This document shows, piece by piece, positions 1 through 5,201 of a stretch of 13,704 bases of DNA; the first letter of the stretch is position 1; each line of letters opens with the position of its first letter. A program made the position numbers and the translations under genes. This stretch comes from JAYZVT01 sp050248375 (GTDB lineage: Bacteria > Pseudomonadota > Alphaproteobacteria > Rhizobiales > Methyloligellaceae). Where the stretch lies: assembly GCA_050248375.1 (NCBI GenBank), contig JBFWSL010000068.1, positions 1-13,704 of the forward strand, in the 5' to 3' direction. Under the pieces are notes generated by a model, which was given only the letters and a program-made list of their open reading frames with translations, did no database searches and was not told the origin of the DNA.

Positions 1-126
1 CAGCGCGGCTCGGCGCATCCTGCCCAGCGTCGAGCGAACCGGCCCGTATGAGAGCGGACCCCTTGCCGGGGCGCGGACTTTCTTGATCGCGCCGTAGAGG
101 CGGCTGGTTTTGTAGACCTGGTTGGC
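1..126. other. left flank of the mobile element, no assignable gene
   Basis: This stretch lies outside the left inverted repeat. All three minus-strand frames are open across it, so an open frame alone proves nothing. One minus frame has mostly G/C third positions and runs on into the inverted repeat, so it could be the remains of a gene interrupted by the element. A plus frame with similar bias ends at a TAG near 93. I cannot assign a protein family to either. Confidence 0.3.
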
Positions 127-152
127 CGGTAGTGGGTCAGTCTGAATGAGCC
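127..152 (+). repeat. left terminal inverted repeat (IRL)
   Basis: It is the inverse complement of 3038-3063 with two mismatches. The outer 15 bp, CGGTAGTGGGTCAGT, are perfectly conserved at both ends. Complementarity stops on both sides of the 26 bp, as expected for element ends. Confidence 0.8.
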
Positions 153-179
153 CCCCTGTTGACAGTCGGGACGACTCAG

Positions 180-208
180 GTGGCAGTGCGCTCCCGGCCA
201 TGTATCAT
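180..208 (+). promoter_or_regulatory. predicted promoter of the dinD-like gene
   Basis: GTGGCA (180-185), a 17-bp spacer and TATCAT (203-208) form a reasonable sigma-70-type promoter just inside the left inverted repeat. Transcription would begin near 215, downstream of the far-upstream start codon at 146 and just before the GGAG ribosome site at 225-228. This supports the start at 236. A perfect TTGACA at 159-164 has no matching -10 at normal distance. Confidence 0.35.
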
Positions 209-235
209 CGCATGGCTGAGGAATGGAGCACCACC

Positions 236-1078
236 ATGGCTGAATTGCAGGTTTTCCACTTCGAGGACGATAAGCCTAATTTTGAGGCTTATGCCAAGGA
301 TAACGGATTTCGTCATTGGCTGGCGTCGGACCTTATGAGGATGCTGGATTATGCCAGCATGGGTCCGATCAAGAAGGCGGTGAACAAGGCCATGGCCGCT
401 TGTGCGAATCTGGGCGTGCCGATCCACGAGAACTTCAAGGAGACCGATACACAGGACGTGGGTATGGATTGGTGCCTGTCCCGCTTCGCCTGCTACCTGA
501 CGCTCATGAACGGCGACCCCAAAAACAAGAGGGTCGCCATCGCGCAAGCATATTTCCTCACCATGGCCGAGGCATTCCGGCAATACGTCCAAGAGGCCGA
601 GGGCGTAGAGAGAGTTATGATTCGTGGCGAGGTTTCGGAGCGCGAGAAAGCATTAAGTTCCACGGTACATGTCCACGGCGTCCAGAACTACGCGTTCTTC
701 CAAAATGCTGGCTACCGGGGCATGTACAACATGGACTTCAATCAGCTCAAAGCACGGAAGGGTGTCCCCGCCGGGAGGACAATGCTTGACTTCATGGGTA
801 AGACTGAACTGGCAGCAAACCTGTTTCGTATTACCCAGACTGAAGAAAAGATTAGGAACGAGGACATACGTGGCCAGCGGCCCCTGGAACGCGCGCACGA
901 GTCGGTTGGTCGGGAAGTGCGCAGTACGATGCACAGGATCAGCGGTACGCTTCCTGAGAATCTGCCTTTGGCTGAGGACATCAAAAAGGTGCGGAGCGGA
1001 CTCAAGCGAACGAACAAGGAGTTTGCAAAAATCGACGGTAAGAAGCAGCGGCGCATTGCGAAACGTCACGATGGCTAA
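236..1078 (+). CDS. dinD: DinD-like protein with N-terminal Bro-N-type domain
   Basis: The 280-residue product is collinear with E. coli DinD (274 aa, recalled length). The N-terminal part (about residues 5-110) is Bro-N-like and includes LSRFACYL and the NGDPKNK segment. The C-terminal half carries DinD-type motifs: YAFFQNAGYRGMYN, RKGVPAG, and FMGKTELAANLFR followed by TQTEEKIR. E. coli DinD is SOS-induced and is reported to act on RecA filaments; the role here is inferred from that. The frame is open back to 146, but ATG 236 has GGAG 7 nt upstream and a predicted promoter that would exclude 146. I saw no alphaproteobacterial LexA box (GTTC-N7-GTTC) upstream. The gene is cargo inside the inverted-repeat element, and its stop overlaps the transposase stop by 4 bp. 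Confidence 0.9.
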   Translation: MAELQVFHFEDDKPNFEAYAKDNGFRHWLASDLMRMLDYASMGPIKKAVNKAMAACANLGVPIHENFKETDTQDVGMDWCLSRFACYLTLMNGDPKNKRVAIAQAYFLTMAEAFRQYVQEAEGVERVMIRGEVSEREKALSSTVHVHGVQNYAFFQNAGYRGMYNMDFNQLKARKGVPAGRTMLDFMGKTELAANLFRITQTEEKIRNEDIRGQRPLERAHESVGREVRSTMHRISGTLPENLPLAEDIKKVRSGLKRTNKEFAKIDGKKQRRIAKRHDG

Positions 1079-1920
1079 GCGACCCGCTCCCACTCCTCCA
1101 ATACCGCAACCAGATCGCCAATCTCCCAAAGCCGATCAGATACGCCAGCCGCCATGGCCGGTGTCATGCGGAGCGTCTTATGGATGCGGACAAAGTTGTA
1201 ATAGGTTGAGAACAGCGCCACCGCATGGGTGTGGTTCTCCACCTTCTTTGAGAAGGCATTGGTGAGGCGAGTGAACCGGCGCATATGCATCCGCATATTC
1301 AGGTTCTGCCGTTCCGCGTAGCTGGTGGAAACGTGCCTTGGGTCAGGGTTGCCTTCAATCCGGGTCTTGCGAGCGCCGACACACTCTGCCGGGCTGTAGC
1401 GGCCCTTTGCGCTCTCCGGGGCAGCGCCGTACAACTTCACCAACATGGCGTAATCGATATCGCCGCCGAATGCACCTTCGACCGCTTCAAGGTAGGCGGC
1501 ATGGCCGTCGCTGGTTAGCTGGACGCGATTGGCCAGACGGGACCGCAGATCATCCATGAAAGCGATGGCGTACTCGCTGTCACGACCGCCGACCAGCCAA
1601 GAGACCATCAGCTTGGAGTCGGCGTCGATTGCGGTCCATGTCCAAGTGTCGCCAGCGCCCTCAGGGGCCGCCTTGGCCCGGGCGACATTCTTCTGCTTGG
1701 CATAGGTGAATGACCAGATTTCATCGACCTGAATTCGCTTCGCCGCGAGGTCGCGCACACGCGCGTCGTGATACCAAGCGCACGCCTTACCCGCGTCCGT
1801 CATCAACTTGACCACGGTGTTCTTGCTGGCACCCGTCATCCGCGTGACGGCACGGATGCTGTTTCCCTCGCACAGCATGTGAAGGATTTGCGCCCGCTTC
1901 TCTCTGGTCAGCCTGTTCAT
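1075..1920 (-). CDS. IS1-like DDE transposase
   Basis: The 281-residue single-frame protein has an N-terminal helix-turn-helix (about residues 10-45, GNSIRAVTRMTGASKNTVVK). A DDE-type core follows, with D66 in QVDEIW, D138 in TSDGHAAY and E203 in YAERQNLNMR. The segment from E203 to about 230 (AERQNLN then FSKKVENH) closely resembles the C-terminal part of IS1 InsB (IERHNLNLR, SFSKSVELH). Unlike classical IS1, no ribosomal frameshift is needed to make the full protein. The domains and likely catalytic triad are complete, so it may be functional. It is encoded in the middle of the element, converges on the dinD-like gene with a 4-bp stop overlap, and has its own promoter at 1928-1956. Confidence 0.9.
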   Translation of the reverse strand: MNRLTREKRAQILHMLCEGNSIRAVTRMTGASKNTVVKLMTDAGKACAWYHDARVRDLAAKRIQVDEIWSFTYAKQKNVARAKAAPEGAGDTWTWTAIDADSKLMVSWLVGGRDSEYAIAFMDDLRSRLANRVQLTSDGHAAYLEAVEGAFGGDIDYAMLVKLYGAAPESAKGRYSPAECVGARKTRIEGNPDPRHVSTSYAERQNLNMRMHMRRFTRLTNAFSKKVENHTHAVALFSTYYNFVRIHKTLRMTPAMAAGVSDRLWEIGDLVAVLEEWERVA

Positions 1921-1927
1921 ACTGACC

Positions 1928-1956
1928 TATATACGTGAGACGGAGACGGGTTTCAA
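1928..1956 (-). promoter_or_regulatory. predicted transposase promoter
   Basis: On the minus strand TTGAAA (1956-1951), a 17-bp spacer and TATATA (1933-1928) precede the ATG at 1920 by only 7 bases. Transcription would start at or next to the start codon, giving a leaderless or nearly leaderless message with no Shine-Dalgarno site. The 7 bases ACTGACC (1921-1927) between the -10 box and the ATG match the core of the inverted repeats, which could allow transposase binding, though a 7-mer may be chance. Confidence 0.5.
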
Positions 1957-2036
1957 GCGGAGATTTGCAAAAAATGCGCGAACCGCTTGTTTGCAGTTTC
2001 TCCCGCTTGACTCCAGAAGCCCCGTGTGCGAAATAC

Positions 2037-2064
2037 AAAGCGCCGGGCGTGGGCCCGGCGCTTT
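2037..2064. terminator. perfect 12-bp hairpin, candidate bidirectional terminator
   Basis: AAAGCGCCGGGC (2037-2048) pairs perfectly with GCCCGGCGCTTT (2053-2064) around a 4-nt loop, and the A/T ends give it an A-stem-T form on either strand. The trailing T run is short (CTTT), so intrinsic termination is probable rather than certain. It sits between the divergent transposase promoter and the downstream small ORFs, where it would insulate the downstream pair. Its alternative role is a leader attenuator for the winged-helix gene. Confidence 0.5.
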
Positions 2065-2105
2065 AACCCTCTACCGGCTGCACCAGTGAAGAGGAGGTTC
2101 AGAAG

Positions 2106-2123
2106 ATGACGGCCAAAGTCTAA
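2106..2123 (+). other. possible 5-codon leader ORF (MTAKV)
   Basis: ATG at 2106 lies 8 nt after a strong GAGGAGG ribosome site (2091-2097) and is followed after four codons by TAA. The stop codon overlaps a second ribosome site, TAAGGAGG (2121-2128). Its position ahead of a GC hairpin and another small ORF suggests translation-coupled leader function. The length is too short for coding statistics, so this is an inference from spacing only. Confidence 0.3.
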
Positions 2124-2145
2124 GGAGGGGGCCTTGCGGCCCCTG

Positions 2146-2241
2146 ATGTCCAGGGACAAAAGGCGCGCCGTCCCGTGGTCTGAACATGCCCATGGGACGG
2201 CTCCCCATATAGCACTATTAAGGGGAGATTGCAAGAAATGA
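2146..2241 (+). CDS. possible 31-residue basic leader peptide
   Basis: The ORF starts ATG 2146, encodes 31 residues beginning MSRDKRRAVPW and ending GDCKK, and its TGA (2239-2241) overlaps the ATG (2238-2240) of the next gene as ATGA. That arrangement is typical of translational coupling. The strong AAGGAGG at 2122-2128 is 17 nt from the start, but the GGGGCC-TTGC-GGCCCC hairpin between them could shorten the effective distance. I recognise no family, and the peptide carries no domain. It may simply be a frame that happens to be open. Confidence 0.35.
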   Translation: MSRDKRRAVPWSEHAHGTAPHIALLRGDCKK

Positions 2242-2747
2242 CTGCTGAATCAAAGGGCTTTGACCCGTACGATGCTGTGATCGCCGATCTAAGGTCGAAG
2301 CGCGAGCAGATCGATCAGGCAATTCAACTAATTGAGTCGCTGAGGGGCGGGATGTCTATTCCGGGCGTGCCGCAGTCTAGTAGCGCGCCCACAGGGTCCG
2401 AGTCGGCCTTGGGGCCGGGGGCCTTTCTCGGCATGTCGATACCCGACGCGACCAAGAAGCTGCTCCGCGTTCGGAAGCAGGCGCTAGGCAATGCAGAAAT
2501 CGTGCAAGCCTTGAAGGCTGGCGGAATGGCAATGGAGTCGCAGGACCCCGTGAACACCGTGGGTTCCGTCCTGACTCGTCGCTTCAACACCCAAGGTGAC
2601 ATCGTTCGCGTGGCGAGGGGCACGTGGGGCCTAGCCGAATGGTACCCGGGCAGAAGCTTCAATAAGAAGAAGGGCGGACAGAAGAACGGCGAAGGTGAGT
2701 CGGAGAAGGCCGACGAGGACGCGAGATTGGCTGAAGAGTTGCCCTAG
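2238..2747 (+). CDS. coiled-coil plus HARE-HTH-like winged-helix protein
   Basis: The 169-residue protein has an N-terminal charged helix likely to form a coiled coil (about residues 13-37). A Ser/Pro/Gly-rich linker follows, then a compact domain at about 68-135 (from SIPDATKKLL through VNTVGSVLTRRF to VRVARGTWGLAEW) that resembles the HARE-HTH winged helix found in RNA polymerase delta and in restriction-associated proteins. The tail is highly charged and Lys/Glu-rich. It probably binds DNA or nucleoprotein, perhaps as a regulator of the element; the exact role is unknown. A TTG start at 2229 is possible, but ATG 2238 has GGAG (2224-2227) 10 nt upstream and fits the ATGA overlap. It converges with the next gene, sharing CTAG at the stops. 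Confidence 0.75.
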   Translation: MTAESKGFDPYDAVIADLRSKREQIDQAIQLIESLRGGMSIPGVPQSSSAPTGSESALGPGAFLGMSIPDATKKLLRVRKQALGNAEIVQALKAGGMAMESQDPVNTVGSVLTRRFNTQGDIVRVARGTWGLAEWYPGRSFNKKKGGQKNGEGESEKADEDARLAEELP

Positions 2748-3019
2748 CGCGACCAGCGTACCTTAACTGCCTTGCGCGCGGCCTCTGACCTCTGTTTGGC
2801 GGTCATGTTGGCGGCGCGGGCCTTCCCGCCCTTCTTGCCGCCCGCCCGCCCGCGTTTGACGGCGGCGGGGTCTTTGCCCTCCTCCTCCGGCGTCGGCTCG
2901 CGATCATCCACTTCGCCAGTGGCAATGTCTACTATGAGCTTCGCCAGCTGAGCAGAGTCGCGAGGGCGTTTGAGTCTGTCTGCCATGCCATACAATATGA
3001 GCCTTGGGAGCCGAGACAT
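2744..3019 (-). CDS. small basic KGG-motif protein of unknown function
   Basis: The ORF encodes 91 residues. The N-terminal part contains RPRDSAQLAKLIVDIATGEV and an acidic EPTPEEEGKD stretch. The C-terminal part is strongly basic, with GRAGGKKGGKARAANMT followed by RSEAARKAVKVRW. Short proteins with this KGG...ARKA..RW tail are common in alphaproteobacteria and their mobile elements; the basic tail suggests nucleic-acid binding, but no function is established. Neither start has a convincing ribosome site. The internal ATG at 2986 (80 residues, MADRLKRPRDS) matches how I recall relatives beginning and may be the true start. Its 5' end lies 19 bp inside the right inverted repeat. Confidence 0.62.
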   Translation of the reverse strand: MSRLPRLILYGMADRLKRPRDSAQLAKLIVDIATGEVDDREPTPEEEGKDPAAVKRGRAGGKKGGKARAANMTAKQRSEAARKAVKVRWSR

Positions 3020-3037
3020 AAAGGCCCATCAAGCGGC

Positions 3038-3063
3038 GGCTCAATCAAACTGACCCACTACCG
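3038..3063 (-). repeat. right terminal inverted repeat (IRR)
   Basis: It mirrors 127-152 with two mismatches over 26 bp, and the terminal ACTGACCCACTACCG is identical. It lies immediately upstream of the small basic gene and marks the right end of the element, 165 bp before the tRNA gene. Confidence 0.8.
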
Positions 3064-3228
3064 CCTTCGCTCCCGACTTGATTTTGGGAGCGAAATACCG
3101 CAAATCGGGTGTCCCTTACGCATCGTCCGGCCAAGCAGACCCGCCTGGCCGACAAGAGGATGCAGCAGGTCAATACGTTGGGCATGATTATCGGAAATGC
3201 GGCATTCCCTTTTCCCGATCATGCTCCA
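3064..3228. other. spacer between element end and tRNA, with hairpins
   Basis: A 9-bp inverted repeat, TTCGCTCCC (3066-3074) with GGGAGCGAA (3086-3094), forms a hairpin just outside the element end. It has no T run. A second 7-bp inverted repeat (GCATGAT 3182-3188, ATCATGC 3218-3224) lies just upstream of the tRNA. The tRNA promoter must lie in this stretch, but I cannot pick convincing -35 and -10 boxes. I see no gene here. Confidence 0.4.
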
Positions 3229-3304
3229 GGGCGGTTAGCTCAGTTGGTAGAGCACTGTGTTCACATCGCAGGGGTCACTGGTTCGAGTCCAGTACCGCCC
3301 ACCA
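3229..3304 (+). tRNA. tRNA-Val (anticodon CAC)
   Basis: The 76-nt cloverleaf is complete. The acceptor stem is GGGCGGT with ACCGCCC, the D arm is GCTC-AGTTGGTA-GAGC, the anticodon stem is CTGTG/CGCAG around loop TTCACAT, and the T arm is ACTGG-TTCGAGT-CCAGT. Discriminator A and an encoded CCA end follow. The anticodon CAC (3262-3264) reads GTG valine codons. The 3' end is repeated at 10738-10750 within a tRNA remnant, which suggests it served as an integration site for the intervening operon. Confidence 0.96.
3292..3304 (+). repeat. candidate attL: tRNA-Val 3' end direct repeat
   Basis: GTACCGCCCACCA at the tRNA 3' end recurs in the same orientation at 10738-10750. The tRNA 3' end is the usual core of tyrosine-recombinase attachment sites. 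The similarity extends upstream into the T arm with covarying changes. Confidence 0.5.
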
Positions 3305-3531
3305 TTAACATTCTGATATGCAAATATAATTCCTGACCGTGCCGGCGGCATTCCTGCCTGAGACGTCATGCCGGCACAGGCGTCAACAAGGAGCTCGAGG
3401 TTGGCTGGCCCGGCCGAGCAATTCGATGCTCAGGCATCGGCGGAGTGAACGGGATATGGAGGGAGGCCCTGCGGGGGCTACGGACCCACCGCCATTCGCC
3501 AACCTTCGGGCTGGGAGGTGAAGCCGTGCAT
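3305..3531. other. spacer downstream of tRNA and of the operon
   Basis: No gene is supported in these 227 bp. An inverted repeat GTGCCGGC (3339-3346) with GCCGGCAC (3370-3377), loop 23 nt, is a weak structural candidate. I see no hairpin plus T-run that would clearly terminate the minus-strand operon ending at 3532. Confidence 0.5.
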
Positions 3532-4404
3532 CTAGACCTGCATTCCCCAACGCCTGACGGTACGCGCCTCGATCTGCTTGAAGATGACGTTCTCCACCAG
3601 CAGCCCGATCAGGATGACGGTGAACAGACCGGCGAACACGTTGGCGATCTCGAGCGCGTTCTTGTTCTCGTAGATGAACCAGCCCAGCCCGCCCGAGCCG
3701 GACGAGACGCCGAAGACGAGTTCGGCGGCGATGAGCGTCCGCCAGGCGAAGGCCCAGCCGATCTTCATGCCCGTCAGGATGCTGGGAAAGGCCGCCGGGA
3801 TGAGAATTTTTCGGACATAGGACAGTCCGTTGAGTTCATAGTTCCGGCCCACCATGCGCAGGGTCTGGGAAACCGACAGGAAGCCCGACAGCGTGTTGAG
3901 CGCGACCGCCCAGAGCACGGAATGCACCAGCACGAAGACGAGGGACTCGGTGCCAAGCCCGAACCAGATCAGCGCCAGCGGCAGCAAGGCAATCGCCGGA
4001 AGCGGGTTGAACATCGCAGTGAGCGTCTCCAGCAGATCGCTGCCGACCCGCGTCGTCGCCGCGAAGCTCGTGAATATGCCCGCGAGCAGGAGGCCGACGC
4101 CGTAGCCCATCAGCAGCACCTGCATGGAATGGGCGCCAGCGCGAAGTATCTCACCATTCGCGATCCCGCCGAGGAAGGCCGCCACCGTGTCGCTGAACTT
4201 CGGAAACAGCAGCGCGTTGTCCAGAACGGTCGCATAGACCTCCCATGCCGCCGCCAGCAGCAGCAGCACGATGGCCTTGCGCACGAAGCCGAGCTCGAAG
4301 ATTTTCTCCGCCAGCGTCAGCGGCTTTTCGACAACCCCGAACTCCTCCGATTGAACCTTGCGGACGAATTCCGGCCTTTCGCGGCCGATGAATTTTTCAC
4401 GCAT
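3532..4404 (-). CDS. ABC transporter permease, TauC/SsuC family
   Basis: The 290-residue inner-membrane protein has a cytoplasmic N-terminus of about 40 residues and about six hydrophobic segments (near 43-60, 95-116, 135-150, 152-172, 214-234 and 256-275). The cytoplasmic EAA-type loop, which docks on the ATPase, lies at about 187-216 (YELNGLSYVRKILIPAAFPS). This is the fold of permeases for sulfonates, taurine, nitrate and similar small solutes; sequence alone does not give the substrate. It is the last gene of the six-gene operon. Its ATG lies inside the end of the ATPase gene (8-bp overlap), which implies translational coupling and a joint transporter. Confidence 0.93.
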   Translation of the reverse strand: MREKFIGRERPEFVRKVQSEEFGVVEKPLTLAEKIFELGFVRKAIVLLLLAAAWEVYATVLDNALLFPKFSDTVAAFLGGIANGEILRAGAHSMQVLLMGYGVGLLLAGIFTSFAATTRVGSDLLETLTAMFNPLPAIALLPLALIWFGLGTESLVFVLVHSVLWAVALNTLSGFLSVSQTLRMVGRNYELNGLSYVRKILIPAAFPSILTGMKIGWAFAWRTLIAAELVFGVSSGSGGLGWFIYENKNALEIANVFAGLFTVILIGLLVENVIFKQIEARTVRRWGMQV

Positions 4405-5188
4405 TGACTTCGCTCTCCAGGCTTTGGTCGTTGGCGACGAGCATCGCGTGGATGCGGTCCGCGAGCTTGCGCCCCTTGCTGTCGGCGGTGCCCGCTCCGC
4501 GGCTGTTGAACTCGGCCTGGACCTGACCGGGATGCGGGCTCATCACCAATACCCTGCTGCCGATCAGCACAGCCTCGGGTATGGAGTGGGTGACAAAGAG
4601 CACCGTGAAGCGCGTGTCCTCCCACAGTTGCAGCAGCTCATCCTGCATGCGCCGCCGGGTGAGCGCGTCGAGCGCGGCGAAGGGTTCGTCCATGAGCAGG
4701 ATCTCCGGCTCCATCGCCATGGCCCGCGCGATGGCGACCCGCTGCTTCATGCCGCCCGAAAGCATATGGGGATAGCTGTCGGCGAATTTCGTCAGCTTGA
4801 CCTTCTCGATATAGGTCATGGCGCGCTCGTCAGCCTCCCTGGAGCCGAGCTTGCCGCTCGACGTAAGCGCGAAGGTCACGTTCTGTCGCACCGTCTTCCA
4901 GGGCAGGAGCTGATCGAACTCCTGAAACACCATCACCCGGTCCGATCCGGGGCGCGTAACCTCCCTGCCCTGCAGTTCGATGCGGCCCTCCACGGGACGC
5001 AGATATCCGCCGATGGCCTTGAGCAGCGTGGATTTCCCGCAACCCGAGGGTCCCACGATGACGAACCGGTCGGAGCGGAAGATGTCGAGATCGACCCTGT
5101 AGGCCGCCGTGACCAGGTGCTGCCTGGTCTTGTATTGCAATGTCAGGCCGCGAACCTTCAGCAGCGCCGTTTCGGCGTTGGCTCCCAT
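4397..5188 (-). CDS. ABC transporter ATPase, TauB/SsuB family
   Basis: The 263-residue protein has all ABC ATPase motifs: Walker A GPSGCGKST (46-54), Q-loop Q89, signature LSGGMKQR (143-150), Walker B ILLMDEP (163-169), D-loop ALDALT, and switch His201 in FVTHS. It would energise the permease encoded next to it. Family resemblance is to the nitrate/sulfonate/taurine importers. The ATG at 5188 has a strong GGGAGGA ribosome site that overlaps the end of the GMC gene, leaving only 13 bp between the genes. There is nothing unusual in length or motifs. Confidence 0.95.
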   Translation of the reverse strand: MGANAETALLKVRGLTLQYKTRQHLVTAAYRVDLDIFRSDRFVIVGPSGCGKSTLLKAIGGYLRPVEGRIELQGREVTRPGSDRVMVFQEFDQLLPWKTVRQNVTFALTSSGKLGSREADERAMTYIEKVKLTKFADSYPHMLSGGMKQRVAIARAMAMEPEILLMDEPFAALDALTRRRMQDELLQLWEDTRFTVLFVTHSIPEAVLIGSRVLVMSPHPGQVQAEFNSRGAGTADSKGRKLADRIHAMLVANDQSLESEVNA

Positions 5189-5201
5189 TGCATCCTCCCA
5201 G

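Larger units (their letters stand above)
1921..2237. other. structured spacer between the two gene pairs of the element
   Basis: This 317-bp stretch has no long gene. From left to right it holds the transposase promoter (1928-1956, minus), a perfect 12-bp-stem hairpin (2037-2064), a purine-rich ribosome site GAGGAGG (2091-2097), and a 5-codon ORF (2106-2123). A GC hairpin with TTGC loop (2128-2143) follows, then a 31-codon ORF starting at 2146, with an 11-bp-arm hairpin (2168-2178 with 2190-2200, one G-T pair) inside that ORF. Confidence 0.7.
127..3063. mobile_element. IS1-like transposable element with passenger genes (about 2.9 kb)
   Basis: Two 26-bp inverted repeats (127-152 and 3038-3063, 24 of 26 positions identical) bound a segment holding an IS1-like DDE transposase and three other genes. 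The outer ends read (C)GGTAGTGGGTCAGT inward from each side. IS1-family ends also begin GG, which fits the transposase type. The genes fill the interval almost completely: the leftmost gene starts 84 bp inside the left repeat and the rightmost ORF starts 19 bp inside the right repeat. No 8-11 bp direct duplication is visible outside the repeats, so the insertion is old, rearranged, or has slightly different true ends. The bounded unit is seen directly; that it moves as a unit is inferred. Confidence 0.72.

Noticed and set aside
127..235. LexA box upstream of the dinD-like gene
   Set aside because: No GTTC-N7-GTTC or close variant is present, so SOS control is not supported by this sequence.
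146..235. Upstream start of the dinD-like gene at 146
   Set aside because: The start lies inside the inverted repeat, the added residues do not resemble DinD, and it lies upstream of the predicted transcription start near 215.
110..3075. Target-site duplication of the inverted-repeat element
   Set aside because: Flanking 8-10 bp windows on the two sides (such as 119-127 and 3063-3071) do not match in direct orientation.
3078..3336. Two small plus-strand ORFs (3078-3308 and 3109-3336)
   Set aside because: They read through the tRNA-Val gene and give the typical mistranslated-tRNA peptide; no independent coding evidence.
3339..3377. Inverted repeat as terminator of the tRNA or operon
   Set aside because: The 8-bp stem has a 23-nt loop and no T run on either strand; too weak to call.
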